Below, piece by piece: positions 24,053 to 34,000 of a DNA stretch of 64,000 bases. A model generated the notes under the pieces. The model did not search any database. It was not told the DNA's origin and saw only the letters and a list, made by a program, of their open reading frames with translations. How positions within the stretch are numbered: position 1 is the first letter of the stretch; every line of letters begins with the position of its first letter. Origin of the DNA: CAYOXM01 sp964407925 (lineage in GTDB: Bacteria; Patescibacteriota; Patescibacteriia; SG8-24); assembly GCA_964407925.1 (NCBI GenBank), contig CAYOXM010000004.1, positions 1-64,000 of the forward strand. Reading direction: 5' to 3'. The translations under genes and the position numbers were made by a program.

Positions 24053-24535
24053 TTATTGGATGCCGTTCGGGGTCGCCGTGTGCACGCCGGCAACGAGGTC
24101 GCCGACAGCGCCTCCGAGGCAGAACGCGACCGTATACGTGGTACACGGGGCGGTCGTGCAGGAGTTGAACATGTACGGGTTCGTCGTCGTGGTGCACGTG
24201 CCGTCAAACGGCGTCGGCTTCGCGGGGACCAGACCCATGTAGGTCGTGTCGCCCGAGGCGCACGTGGCCTTCCAGCCGCCGTTCGAGCAGAGGGCCTTGT
24301 AGCTGCCCTGACCGAGTTCCTGCGCTGACGCCACGGCAGGATAGCCGTTCGCATCCGCGAAGTAGAGTTCGAGCGCCGTCTGGATCTGCTTGACGTCGGC
24401 GACGCGCTTCGAGTCGCGCGACTTCTGGCGCGCGCTGTTCAAGGCGACGACGGCGAGCGTCGAAAGCAGGCCGATGATGGCGATGACCACCAAGAGCTCG
24501 ATGAGCGTGAAGCCCTTTTGATTAGATTTCGTCAT
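24053..24535 (-). CDS. Type IV major pilin, copy 1
   Basis: A 160-residue prepilin with a short leader MTKSNQKG and FTLIELLVVIAIIGLLSTLA; Glu is at +5. This is the likely major subunit: it has the strongest ribosome binding site of the operon (AAGGGAGGTG, 24541-24550), its own leader hairpin, a candidate -10 box, and a terminator right after it. The exported domain holds several Cys (ALCSNGG, TCASGD, CTTAPCTT, FCLGG). Copy 2 downstream shares most of its N-terminal half and the C-terminal GVHTATxxGIQ, while the middle differs. Confidence 0.94.
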   Translation of the reverse strand: MTKSNQKGFTLIELLVVIAIIGLLSTLAVVALNSARQKSRDSKRVADVKQIQTALELYFADANGYPAVASAQELGQGSYKALCSNGGWKATCASGDTTYMGLVPAKPTPFDGTCTTTTNPYMFNSCTTAPCTTYTVAFCLGGAVGDLVAGVHTATPNGIQ

Positions 24536-24540
24536 AGTTT

Positions 24541-24637
24541 CACCTCCCTTACGTTACTTAGGATCTCCCTGATATCAGGAGCCTAAGAGCGCGGACAAGG
24601 TCGCCCTTATCCACATTATTTAGGCTTACCAACTATA
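24541..24637 (-). promoter_or_regulatory. Leader region of the major pilin
   Basis: On the minus strand: TATAGT (24632-24637) as a -10 candidate, then an inverted repeat with arms CTTAGG and CCTGAT against ATCAGG and CCTAAG (24557-24587), then AAGGGAGGTG six bases before the ATG. The hairpin could stabilise the pilin mRNA. No convincing -35 was found. Confidence 0.5.
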
Positions 24638-24682
24638 CCACAGAACGCGCCCTCAAACAAAGCGAAAGGGTCAAGCCTCGCC

Positions 24683-25891
24683 CTAGAAATTCGAGGCGAG
24701 GTTGTACATCGGCAGGATGATCGCCGCGACCATGATGCCCACCGCGAGACCCATGACGAGCATGATAAGCGGTTCGATGGCCGAGACGAGATTCGAAACG
24801 CTGTTCTGCAATTCGCGCGAGTAAAAGCTGGTCAGGCGCTCGAGCACCTCGCCGAGCCGGCCCGTTTCCTCGCCGACGGACATCATCTGCGGAATCATGC
24901 CCGGCACCGATTTCTCCCTGAAAAAGACGGTCGTGATCGAATTGCCGTCAGAAACCTCCTTTTTCGTCTCGAGCAGCTGCCGCTTGTAGTAATCGTTACC
25001 CACGATGTCCGCGCAAATCTCTATGCTCGACGGAATGTCGACGCCGCCGGAAAGCAGAGTGGACATGCTCCGCGTCATGCGAACGATGTAGATTTTTTCG
25101 AGCAGGTCGCCGAAGACCGGGATTTTGAGCTTGGCGCGATCCCACAGGGAACGGCCGGTCGGCGTATTCGTCCACCACCGGAATGCCGCGCCGCCGAGGA
25201 ACGCGCCGATGACGATCTGGATGGCGAATTTCTGGAAAAACTTGCTCGTCCCGATGAGCAGCCGCGTCGTCCATGGCAGCGCCGCGCCGGACTCCGAAAG
25301 CACCGCGGTGAGTTTCGGAACGACGAACGTCATCATGACGAAGCCGACGATGACGAGGCCGATGATGATGAAGATCGGGTAAATCATAGCGCCCTTGATC
25401 TGCGTCATCAGGTCGTAGTCGCGCTCCATCTGGTCGGCGAGGTAGTTCATCACGTCCTCGAGACGACCCGTCGTTTCGCCCGAGCGGATCATGTTCACGA
25501 AGAACGCGGAAAACGCCTTCGGGTGCTTCGCCATCGCCATGGAAAGCGACGTGCCCGACTCAACCTCGTTCGCGACGTCGGCGACGATGCCGTTCAGCTT
25601 CCTGTTCTGGGTCTGCTTCGCGACCGTCTTGAGCGCTTGGACGATCGGCACCTTCGCGCCCATGAGCACGGAAAACTGACGCGAAAAAATGACGATGTCC
25701 TTGATCGGGATGCTGTTGAAGAACGGAAGCTCCTTTTCAAAAAGGACCTTTTCCTGATGCTCCTCGATGGAGAGCACGAAAAGGCCCTTGTCCTTCAGGG
25801 TGTCGGTCGCGATGTCCAGGGTATCCGCCTCGACCGCGCCTTGGAGCGCGTTGCCTGCGGCGTCCCGGGCGCGGTAATCGTAGCGCGGCAT
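24683..25891 (-). CDS. pilC: Pilus assembly inner-membrane platform PilC
   Basis: A 402-residue GspF/PilC platform protein with two GspF repeats. The N-terminal PRYDYRARDAAGNALQGAV, the repeat motifs FSRQFSVLMGAKVPIVQAL and MSVGEETGRLGEVLERLTSFY, and three to four membrane helices (IYPIFIIIGLVIVGFVMMTF; LIMLVMGLAVGIMVAAIILP) are diagnostic. It transmits rotation or motion from PilB to the growing fibre. GGAGG five bases before the ATG fixes the start at 25891. It lies 34 bases after the receiver gene and 147 bases upstream of the first pilin. Confidence 0.96.
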   Translation of the reverse strand: MPRYDYRARDAAGNALQGAVEADTLDIATDTLKDKGLFVLSIEEHQEKVLFEKELPFFNSIPIKDIVIFSRQFSVLMGAKVPIVQALKTVAKQTQNRKLNGIVADVANEVESGTSLSMAMAKHPKAFSAFFVNMIRSGETTGRLEDVMNYLADQMERDYDLMTQIKGAMIYPIFIIIGLVIVGFVMMTFVVPKLTAVLSESGAALPWTTRLLIGTSKFFQKFAIQIVIGAFLGGAAFRWWTNTPTGRSLWDRAKLKIPVFGDLLEKIYIVRMTRSMSTLLSGGVDIPSSIEICADIVGNDYYKRQLLETKKEVSDGNSITTVFFREKSVPGMIPQMMSVGEETGRLGEVLERLTSFYSRELQNSVSNLVSAIEPLIMLVMGLAVGIMVAAIILPMYNLASNF

Positions 25892-25925
25892 GATTCCTCC
25901 CCTCCTGCGGACCGGCGGCCCTTCG

Positions 25926-26312
25926 TTAAGCGATCTTGAGCACCTTCTTGATCTTGTCGACCGCCTCGGCGGGCACGAAATGCGCCTTGATGAGGTAGTC
26001 CACGGCGCCGTCCTGCAGGCCCTTCTCGATGTCTTCCTTCTGGCCGAGGTTGGTGAGCATGATGACCGGGATGTTCTTGGTCGTCTCCTGCTGCTTCAGT
26101 TGCCGAAGCGCCTCGAACCCGTCGAGCTTGGGCATGAGCACGTCGAGCAGGATGAGGTCCGGCAGCTCTTTAAGCGCGGCCTTGACGCCCTCCTCCCCGT
26201 CACGCGCGGTCACGACGGCGAATCCTTCGATTTCGAGCTTGGTCGCGTAAATGCCGGACAGGAACGAGTCGTCATCCACGATGAGCACTTTCGCTTTTAC
26301 GGCGTCTGCCAT
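25926..26312 (-). CDS. Single-domain response regulator
   Basis: A 128-residue receiver domain without an output domain. The acidic pocket DDD (residues 13-15), the phosphoacceptor Asp in ILLDVLMP (about 57), Thr in IMLTNLG and Lys in YLIKAHF are all present. Such CheY/PilG-like proteins work by binding a partner. It sits between pilB and pilC, so it most likely adjusts pilus assembly. No histidine kinase is encoded in the window, so its input is unknown. Confidence 0.93.
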   Translation of the reverse strand: MADAVKAKVLIVDDDSFLSGIYATKLEIEGFAVVTARDGEEGVKAALKELPDLILLDVLMPKLDGFEALRQLKQQETTKNIPVIMLTNLGQKEDIEKGLQDGAVDYLIKAHFVPAEAVDKIKKVLKIA

Positions 26313-26334
26313 ACGTCATGCGTTCTTTAATCGC

Positions 26335-28086
26335 TCATTCAGCGGTTATTCTGAGCACTTCCTCTATTGTAGTCGAACCCTCCAATGCCTTCAAGAGGCC
26401 GTCCTGCCGCAAGGTGATCGCCCCCTGCCGAACGAGCTGCTCCTTCACCTTGTCCATGGGGAACCCTTGGCTGATGAGCAGTCGCAGGTCGTCTCCGTAC
26501 ACGATCATCTCGGCGACGGCGACGCGGCCGACGTAGCCGGAGTCGCCGCAACGGACGCAGCCGCGGCCCTTGTGGACGGTCAGCTGCGGTGCGGCGATGT
26601 TCGCGGCGAGCGCGGCCTTGTAGGCCTCGGGAATCGCCGCAAGTTCCTCGCGGACCCGCTTTTCCATCTCCGGCGGCAACGTCGCCGTCCCCTTGCACCG
26701 TTCGCAGATTTTACGCGCGAGACGCTGGGCGATGGCGACGTTCAGCGTCGCGGAAAGCAGGAACGGCTCGACGTGCATGTCGGTCAGGCGCGGCACCACG
26801 CCGAGCGCGTCGTTCGTGTGGAGCGTCGAGAAGATGAGGTGGCCCGTGAGCGCGGCGTGAATGGCGAGCTCGCCGGTCTCGCCGTCACGGATTTCGCCGA
26901 CCATGATGATGTTCGGGTCCTGACGGAGGAGCGCGCGGAGGCCCGTGGCGAAGGTGTACCCGACTTCGTGCCGTATCTGCGACTGGTTCACGCCCTTGAT
27001 GTAGTACTCGACCGGGTCCTCGAGGGTCGAGATGTTCACGCCTTCCTCGTTCCGCATGCTGAGGATGGTGAGGAGCGACGTCGATTTTCCCGAGCCGGTC
27101 GGACCGGTGATGAGGAAGATGCCATGCGGCTTGCGAATCTCCTCCTTGATGACCTGGATGTACTCCTTGCGGAAACCGAGCTGCTCGAGCGTCGGCACGC
27201 CGCGCGTCGTGTCGAGGATGCGCATCACCACCTTCTCGGTGTCGGAAAGCGGCATCGTCGATACGCGGAAGTCGATCACCTTGCCGTTGAAACTTTCGGT
27301 GATGCGGCCGTCCTGCGGCACGCGCGTCTCGTCGAGCTTGAGGTTCGCGAGCACCTTGATGCGCGACACGATGGACGGGTGGATGTACTTCGGCAGCGTG
27401 AGCGAGGTGCGCAGTACGCCGTCGACGCGGTAGCGGACCCGCGTGTCGTCGCCGAACGGCTCGATGTGGATGTCCGAAGCGTTGCCGTCGACGGCGTGCC
27501 GCAGGATGACGGAGACGATGCGCGACACCGGCGCGCCCTTGATGGTCTCCTCGAGCTTCTCGCCCGAAACCGGCTCGACCTTCTTCTCGGGAACGAATTT
27601 CTCCTTCGCGACGGCGAGCGCGCCCTCGACCTCCTTGCCGATTTCCGCGTACTTCTTGAGCGCCGCGTTGAACGAGGCGTTGGAAATGATGTGGTACTTC
27701 GGACGGAATCCTGCGGTCTGCGCCAAAAAGTCGATGGAGCTCGCGGCCTGCGAATCGCGCGGATCGACCATGCCGACGTGCACGCCCTCGTCGTCGCGAT
27801 CGAACGCCACGGCCTTGTTCGTCTCGGCGACGGTCTTCGGGATCAGGTTCAGCACCGCCGCGGCGACGGACTTTCCCGTCAGTTCCGCGTAGGGCACGCC
27901 GAGGACCGTCCCGCGCGCCTTGGCGAGAAATTCCTCATCGACGAGCTTTTTCGCAAGCAAAAGCTCGTCGACCGGGCGACCGGACGCGGCAATCTCCTCT
28001 TGGACGGCCTTCGCCTGCTCGACGGTGATGCGTCCGGCATCGAGCAGGATCTCCAGCAATTCGGTTGACGGGTTGGGCATTGCCAT
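26335..28086 (-). CDS. pilB: Pilus extension ATPase PilB
   Basis: A 583-residue GspE/PilB ATPase that drives fibre assembly. It has an N-terminal MshEN-like domain, the Walker A GPTGSGKSTS, the Asp box and Walker B region (DPNIIMVGEIRDGET), the His box GHLIFSTLHTND, and a zinc site of two pairs (CERCKG, CVRCGDSG). Residues for ATP hydrolysis look complete. Starts at 28086 or 28080 are equally possible. No second ATPase of the PilT retraction type is in the window. Confidence 0.97.
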   Translation of the reverse strand: MAMPNPSTELLEILLDAGRITVEQAKAVQEEIAASGRPVDELLLAKKLVDEEFLAKARGTVLGVPYAELTGKSVAAAVLNLIPKTVAETNKAVAFDRDDEGVHVGMVDPRDSQAASSIDFLAQTAGFRPKYHIISNASFNAALKKYAEIGKEVEGALAVAKEKFVPEKKVEPVSGEKLEETIKGAPVSRIVSVILRHAVDGNASDIHIEPFGDDTRVRYRVDGVLRTSLTLPKYIHPSIVSRIKVLANLKLDETRVPQDGRITESFNGKVIDFRVSTMPLSDTEKVVMRILDTTRGVPTLEQLGFRKEYIQVIKEEIRKPHGIFLITGPTGSGKSTSLLTILSMRNEEGVNISTLEDPVEYYIKGVNQSQIRHEVGYTFATGLRALLRQDPNIIMVGEIRDGETGELAIHAALTGHLIFSTLHTNDALGVVPRLTDMHVEPFLLSATLNVAIAQRLARKICERCKGTATLPPEMEKRVREELAAIPEAYKAALAANIAAPQLTVHKGRGCVRCGDSGYVGRVAVAEMIVYGDDLRLLISQGFPMDKVKEQLVRQGAITLRQDGLLKALEGSTTIEEVLRITAE

Positions 28087-28093
28087 AACGTCT

Positions 28094-28381
28094 TTACCGC
28101 TGCGCCTCGCTCACGAAAGGGTTCGGGGACCCGGCGCCGCCGAGCGCGCGGACGGGAACGTCGCCGAACTGCTTGAGCGACTTATATTCGATGCGGTCGT
28201 AAATCTTGTCCTCGAGCGTCGTCGGCAAGGACAGCCGCGGCGAGCTCGGCGGCAGGGCCGCGTCGTCTCCGCTCGCCCGCGGGAGCAGCTTGTCTCGATA
28301 AAAATACAGCAGGACGACGACGATGATCGCGAGGATCGCGCCGAGGGCGAGGACTTGCTGCTGTTCTTTTTTCATCTTCAT
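28094..28381 (-). CDS. Small bitopic protein of the pilus operon
   Basis: A 95-residue protein with one helix at about residues 10-28 (VLALGAILAIIVVVLLYFY) followed by a Ser/Pro-rich linker and a short conserved tail DRIEYKSLKQFGDVPVR ... GSPNPF. Its place after pilO and before pilB matches that of pilP, and a terminal NPF is common in such proteins, but it is shorter than PilP and lacks a lipobox. ATGs at 28387 and 28381 are both available. Probable accessory of the PilMNO complex. Confidence 0.75.
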   Translation of the reverse strand: MKMKKEQQQVLALGAILAIIVVVLLYFYRDKLLPRASGDDAALPPSSPRLSLPTTLEDKIYDRIEYKSLKQFGDVPVRALGGAGSPNPFVSEAQR

Positions 28382-28391
28382 AGGCATCGGA

Positions 28392-28985
28392 TCACGGAGC
28401 CGGCGGCGGCGCGGCAGCCGCGTCGAGGTAATACGCGCGGAGGACGAGGCCGTAGTTGCCGCTCCCCGGAGTGAACACCACGGCCTGCACGTCGAACACG
28501 CGGAGCGAACGCTCAAGGTCCATGAGGAAAAGCTTGAACTGTTCGTACGTCCCGCCCACGACGTTCACCGCCGAACGCACGGCGCGCCGGCCCGTCGGCG
28601 ACATGACCTTCTCGTCAGGCACGGCGTCGACGGATACGAGCACGAGGTCGTGCGCCCGCGCGAGCGCGTCGAGCTGGACATAGATGTCAGGCACCCCCGG
28701 CTGGAGCGGAACGATAGCCTGCAGCTTCTCCTTCCTTTCGGGATTCAGCTTCTTGAACGTCTGCGCCGACGCGACAATCTGCTTCAGGTAGGCTTCGTCG
28801 TCGGCAATACGCTGCTCGATGGCCTTCGTGTCCAGTGAGCCTCCGGCCAAGAGCGGCCCGATTTTCGGCATGAAAAGCAAGAAGTACGCGGCGGCGAGAT
28901 ACGCGATCGCAAGCACGGCCGTGATGGCGGGCAGCGCCTTCACGAGTCCTTCCTTCGCCATTGGCTTGTTCTGGGTCTGCGCCAT
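28392..28985 (-). CDS. pilO: Pilus alignment protein PilO
   Basis: A 197-residue bitopic protein: one helix at about residues 18-40 (AITAVLAIAYLAAAYFLLFM), a coiled coil (SLDTKAIEQRIADDEAYLK), then a ferredoxin-like domain with GTYEQFKLFLMDLERSLRVFDVQ, the PilO signature. It pairs with PilN to link PilM in the cytoplasm with the fibre. It lies 3 bases after pilN. Confidence 0.9.
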   Translation of the reverse strand: MAQTQNKPMAKEGLVKALPAITAVLAIAYLAAAYFLLFMPKIGPLLAGGSLDTKAIEQRIADDEAYLKQIVASAQTFKKLNPERKEKLQAIVPLQPGVPDIYVQLDALARAHDLVLVSVDAVPDEKVMSPTGRRAVRSAVNVVGGTYEQFKLFLMDLERSLRVFDVQAVVFTPGSGNYGLVLRAYYLDAAAAPPPAP

Positions 28986-28988
28986 AGG

Positions 28989-29861
28989 TCAGGGCGTCGA
29001 TGACGAGCCGCCTTCCGCAGTGCCGCCGGCAGCCGGAACGACGGCCGAATCTTCGGCATCAGGCACGACGTTATCCTGCGGTTGCACGGGCGCGGGGTTC
29101 GGCGTCGGCGACGCGGTGGCGGCGGGAACCGCCGTCACCGACCCCGCGACCTTCTTCCAGACTTCCGGTTTTAACCGGAGGACGAGCGTGAAGGAAACGC
29201 CGGTGACTTCCCCCGTCTCGTTGACGCGCGCCGACGCGGACGACGTGCGGACGTCGGCGACGTTCGGATCCTCGCGGAACTGCACGATCTGCTCGGCGAC
29301 GTCACGATACGTCAGGCCGACGGCATCGACGGTCACCGTGCCGGTGTCGGCATCGCCGCTGAAGTTGAGGTATTTCACGGACGGAATGGTCTTCTTCTCG
29401 AGGAACGCGAAGAAGCTCGACCACGAGACGCGCCGGTCAAGCGCCTCGCCGGCAGCGGCGACCTGCGCCTGATACGCGACGACGTCCTTCGCCGCCGCCT
29501 CCTCCTTGGCGATGCTCTTCGCGAGCGCCTCGACCTTCGCGACGAGCTCGTCGCGATTGCCGGTCCGGGAAGAAAGGGTCTTATTCACGTAAAAGTACGC
29601 CCCGAGGATGACCGCCGTCTCGATGACGAGGACGAGTGCCAGCGCGAGCAGCCGCTTGCCGGGGTCGGCCTGTTTCTTGCCCTCGAGCTCGCTCGGCATG
29701 AGCGAGACGCGCAAACCGGAAAACACGCCTCCGGACGACGCGGGAGCCGTCCCGGACGCCTTGGCAGCGCCCGGTTTCGCGGCGGCGGGGACGTACGACT
29801 CCATCCCCTCCTCGCCCGGTTTCGATCCGGACCCCGGTTTTCCGCCGTCCAAAAGGCTCAT
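28989..29861 (-). CDS. pilN: Pilus alignment protein PilN-like
   Basis: A 290-residue bitopic protein. A Gly/Pro-rich cytoplasmic tail of about 65 residues is longer than in classical PilN; the short PilM-binding-like segment SLMPSELEGKKQ lies just before the helix at about 70-92 (LLALALVLVIETAVILGAYFY). A coiled coil and a ferredoxin-like domain follow (RVSWSSFFAFLEKKTIPSVK). A Pro/Ala/Val tail ends the protein. Between pilM and pilO, the order is standard. Confidence 0.87.
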   Translation of the reverse strand: MSLLDGGKPGSGSKPGEEGMESYVPAAAKPGAAKASGTAPASSGGVFSGLRVSLMPSELEGKKQADPGKRLLALALVLVIETAVILGAYFYVNKTLSSRTGNRDELVAKVEALAKSIAKEEAAAKDVVAYQAQVAAAGEALDRRVSWSSFFAFLEKKTIPSVKYLNFSGDADTGTVTVDAVGLTYRDVAEQIVQFREDPNVADVRTSSASARVNETGEVTGVSFTLVLRLKPEVWKKVAGSVTAVPAATASPTPNPAPVQPQDNVVPDAEDSAVVPAAGGTAEGGSSSTP

Positions 29862-29871
29862 GGCACGTTGG

Positions 29872-30972
29872 TCATTCGATATCGCGCATCGCGAGGCCGA
29901 CCGTCACCGCGAAGCGCGGGCCGATCTCGTCGAGCACCGGCCGGAGTTCGTCGGAATACACGACGCGCGCCCAAGGGTCGCCGACGTACGTCTTGGTGTT
30001 CAGCTGCTTCGCGAAAAAGCTCGCGAGCGCGGGAAGCGCCGACGCGCCGCCGGTGAGGATGATTTTCTCAATCGACTTGCCGGTCGACTCACCGCCCTGG
30101 CCGCCGACGTACAGGTTCATCGAGTACTGCAGTTCGGTGAGCATCGGCGCGATGGCGGCCTCGAAAATCTTGGGAAGGCCCTCGCCGGGATACAGCGTCG
30201 AGACGCTCTTGATGTCGCACTTCATCTGTTCCGCCGCCTTCAGGTCCATCGAGAGCGTCTTCGCCATCGCGCGCGTGAGCGTCGCGCCGCCCATGTCGAG
30301 GCTGCGCGTGACGTACGGGATGCCGTTTTCGACGATGATGATGTTCGTCCGGACGGCGCCGACGTCGACGATCATCGAGGTCGCGCGGTCCTTGCCGATG
30401 AGCGAACGGATGAGCGCGAACGTCTCCGTCTCGAGGCTGACGAGCTCGAGGCCGGCCTGCTTGAAGACGGCGACGTACTTTTGCACCATCGTCTTCGACG
30501 CTCCGGTAATCAGCACCTGCACCGTCTTCGGTTCGTCCTTCTTGTCCTTGTCCGCCGGCTTCGCGGCCTTGGCCTTCTCGCCGGGCGCGGTGATCGGCTT
30601 GAAGTCGAGCACCATCTCCTCAAGCGGCACGGGGATGAGCTTCTTGGCCTGCCACTGGATCGCCTCGCGAAGCTCCTTTTCGTTGCCCTTCGGCACGGTG
30701 ATGACCGAACTGAAAACGGAAGCGATCGGCAAGCCCGCGATGGTACGCATCGTGCTCGTCTTCGCGCGCTGGACGATCTTGCGGAGCAGGTCAGCCGTTT
30801 CCTTCGGGGAATCGACGAGATTCACGGGCTGAACGTCGGGCATCCGTTCGGTGAAGCCGTACGTATGCAAACGCGCCCTCCCTTTCTCGTTCTGGAGCTC
30901 GACCAACTTCACGCCACCGGCGCCCAAGTCGACACCGAGATAGCTTTGCTTCTTAGGGCCGAAAAGTCCCAT
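29872..30972 (-). CDS. pilM: Actin-like pilus protein PilM
   Basis: A 366-residue actin/FtsA-fold ATPase that binds the PilN tail at the membrane. The start MGLFGPKKQSYLGVDLGAGG and VKLVELQ, the phosphate-2 region MIVDVGAVRTNIIIVENG and the adenosine motif ILTGGASALP are all diagnostic. A Lys/Ala/Asp-rich insert (about 145-165) is unusual. It is the first gene of the pilus operon; a promoter with TATACT lies 40 bases upstream. Confidence 0.95.
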   Translation of the reverse strand: MGLFGPKKQSYLGVDLGAGGVKLVELQNEKGRARLHTYGFTERMPDVQPVNLVDSPKETADLLRKIVQRAKTSTMRTIAGLPIASVFSSVITVPKGNEKELREAIQWQAKKLIPVPLEEMVLDFKPITAPGEKAKAAKPADKDKKDEPKTVQVLITGASKTMVQKYVAVFKQAGLELVSLETETFALIRSLIGKDRATSMIVDVGAVRTNIIIVENGIPYVTRSLDMGGATLTRAMAKTLSMDLKAAEQMKCDIKSVSTLYPGEGLPKIFEAAIAPMLTELQYSMNLYVGGQGGESTGKSIEKIILTGGASALPALASFFAKQLNTKTYVGDPWARVVYSDELRPVLDEIGPRFAVTVGLAMRDIE

Positions 30973-31011
30973 AGTTTCGTACCGTTCTCCGCTGATGAGT
31001 TACCACCTTAG

Positions 31012-31040
31012 AGTATACACTTTTTTGAGCCCGACGGGAA
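31012..31040 (-). promoter_or_regulatory. Promoter of the pilus operon
   Basis: TTCCCG (31035-31040), a 17-base spacer and a good -10 TATACT (31012-31017) on the minus strand, with a leader of about 33 bases to the pilM ATG. The 96-base gap to the large surface protein gene holds no clear terminator. Confidence 0.5.
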
Positions 31041-31069
31041 CGACGCCGCCTTAAACGGTGGAAAACCCC

Positions 31070-34000
31070 CTATTGCGGCGCCGAATCGGCGAAAATAGGC
31101 AGAGTTTTGGTCACGTCGCCGAATCCCGGGGGCGGGTTCACGACCGCCCGACCGTCATACACGAACTGCTCCGAACCCTGCGTGACGCTCTTGTAGGAAC
31201 GGCTCAGGTGGAACTGCCGCGCGACGATGAGGCCGTGGAGCGTGAACGGATCGGGACTGTCCGAGAGCGGCGGAGCGACGCTCCAAAAACCGTCATCGCC
31301 GCCGACGTAGAACGCGCCGACGAGGTTCTTGACGGACCCGTCGACGTAGACGTTGCCTTTGGCGTTCGACCCGTCGTCGACGACGATCCACCCGAGCGAC
31401 GCCAACTGACGGAGATCGGTGACGGTCGAGGTGTCGTAGAGGAAATCGCCGTTGACGTAGAGATTGCCGCCGTCGACGAATACCGTGCCGTTCCCCTTCG
31501 TGCCGTCGTTGTAAATCGTATGCGCGCCCACCGTGGCGTCGCCGACGACGCGGAAGACCTTCCCGCCCAGCCGGTTCGAGTAGGAATTGAGCGTCGCGTC
31601 GAGCTGGCCGGGAGGGACGTCGATGACCGTGCCGAACTTTCCGGCGCGAAGGCCGGCGAGGTCGAGCTTGCCGAGAACGGACGAGTACGCGTTGCCCGAT
31701 TTCGGCCGATCGAACTTCACCGTCGCGTTCGGTCCGGCGGCGCCGGCTGCGGCGAGCGCGTCACAGGTCTGCGCGCTGTTGAAGTTGATGATCACGTCCT
31801 TCGCGGTGACGCAGAACGTGGCGTTGTACTGGTTCGCCGGCGGGACGTCCGGCGCGGTGATGCGCTTCTTTGAGAAGACGTTGCCCTGCAGCGTCTGGAG
31901 CCACGGGTAGAGCAGGTTTTCGCAGCGGTTTGCCCCGGTGCAGGCGGGAGACCCCATCACGTCCGTGCAATCGACGTCACGCTTGCACTTCTTGATACCG
32001 TCCTGACACAACCCGTAGCCCGGGAAGCCCGGCGCGGTGCCGCCGTCCGTGCACTGCGTGTCATCGAAGCAGACCTGGCCGCCGATGGTGCAGAGCCCCC
32101 ACGCCGGCTCGCAAACCTGCGGATCAACGTGGTCGGGCGGCAAGAGCGAATAATCCATGCCGATCGACGGGCCGGGACAGGGGTAATCGCACACTTCGTC
32201 GGAATCGCACTCGCAGACGATTTCGGTATCGATCCTGCACCGGCCGTACTGCTTGTTCGGTTCGCAGACGTCGCCCACGCCGTTCGCGTTCGCGTCCGTC
32301 TGGGAGGCGTTCGGCAGGCCAACGCAGTTATCGCACGCCTTCGGCGACGTGGAGTACACGGTCGTATAGAGCCCTTCGGAGGCGCCATCAAGGTCAAAAT
32401 CGGCGTAGGCGCAACCGTTTCCGGGATCCGGGTCGCCGGGACCGGGGACGTCGTTACAGACGAAAATCGCCTTGCGGTTCGACTCCACGGTGTCGCCGTC
32501 GCTGTCGCGGACGCCGACTGTCACGTAATACATCCCGTCTGGAATGGCAGTCGGAAGCGACACCTCCGCCTGGCACTGCATGGTATTGCCCGTACCGCCG
32601 CCAATCAGCCCGACGAACGTCGCGGTCGGCGGTGGGACGGGTCCGGGCGGACCGCCGACGACGACGCCTGCCGGCGTACGAACGTACACCTCGCACGGCT
32701 GGTTGAATGAGTCACCGGGTGCGGTAATGAAGTTTGCCGAAACGGTCGTCTTTAGATTACCCGTGCGGAAAAACGGCTTGCCGGGGGTGACCGTCAGGGC
32801 CGAGGTCAGCGCCGGCGTGAGGTTCACGGAAAACGCGGGCGCGGAAAAATACGCGCCGAGGTTGCCAGCGCCGTCCTCCGCGCGCGCCTGAATCGTCAGC
32901 GCCATATCGCTCGGAAACAGGAGGGGTGCCGTGAGGCAATCGGGTCCTGTCGGAAAAACGGTGCCGTTGATCTTCACGTCACAGCGGCAAATGCCCGACG
33001 AAAGGGGCGGCGCTCCCCCGGGATCGGTCGGGACCCCCCGAAACATCCGCATTTGCTGCGAGAGTGACGGGGCGACGCCATAGGGGACGCGTATCGTGCC
33101 GCCCATGGCGGCTTCCGGTTCGACTTCGATGACCGTCGGGACCGTACTCTCGTACAAGGTAGTCGAAAAATTCACGTCGCCATATTCCGCGACGTCACCG
33201 GGCTGCTTGAGCATCGAAATGCTGATCGGGTAGTTCTTCGTCGCCGCGGGAGTCGCGGGCGTGGCGCAGGTCAGCGTGACGTCGAACGGTCCGAAATTCC
33301 CGCCCGGCGTGTTGTAGATCTGCACGGCGTGGCCGGCGACGGCGAGGAAGGTCAGCCGCGCGTGCGGCAGCCCCGTGACCGAATCCAGGAGCGTGCAGGT
33401 CGGGTTCGCCGCGGCGTACGGGTAATACTTCGCCGCGTCGGTGTTGTCGCCGACGATGATCGTAACCGAAGAATACGTCCCTGACCCGGTGAACCGGAGC
33501 ACGTCGGTCGAAGACACGTGCGCAGCGACGCGGACGGTCGCGAGGACGGTGGGATTGTTGCTCGTGAACGCGGTCGGCGCGGTCGAGCGCGGCACGACCT
33601 GGCACGTCGCGTTCGTCCAATTCTTCGGCGCGCAGGTACCGACGCCCCAGCAGCTCGAGTCCGCGCAGTCGATCGCCGCATCCCCGTCGTTGTCCTTGCC
33701 GTCACCGCAGGACGATTCTCCCGCCGGCTGACAGGCCTGCAGCTCGGGACCGAGACTGCCCGCGCACTGGGAGTCCGCGCAATCGACCTTGGCGTCCGAG
33801 TCGTTGTCGAAGCCGTCGCCGCACTCGTCGTTCGTGTCCTCCGCCGTCGCGCACATCGCCGCATGCCCGAGACTGCCGAGGTTAGGCCTGTTCGCCGCCC
33901 CCGCGTCGGCGGCGCAGTCCGTCACGTCCGCGCAGTCCTTGATGACGTCAGTGTCGTTGTCGCTGCCGTCGGCGCAAGAATCGTACGTGACGTCCTCGCG

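Noticed and set aside
23434..24535. Repeated segments in the pilin genes as a CRISPR-like or direct-repeat array
   Set aside because: They are two copies of coding sequence for the conserved pilin N-terminus.
26251..28068. Long plus-strand open frame opposite pilB
   Set aside because: Antisense shadow of pilB with low-complexity Arg/Asp/Val composition and no ribosome binding site.
30973..31069. A terminator after the giant surface protein gene
   Set aside because: Only short, imperfect stems without a T-run were seen, so no call was made.
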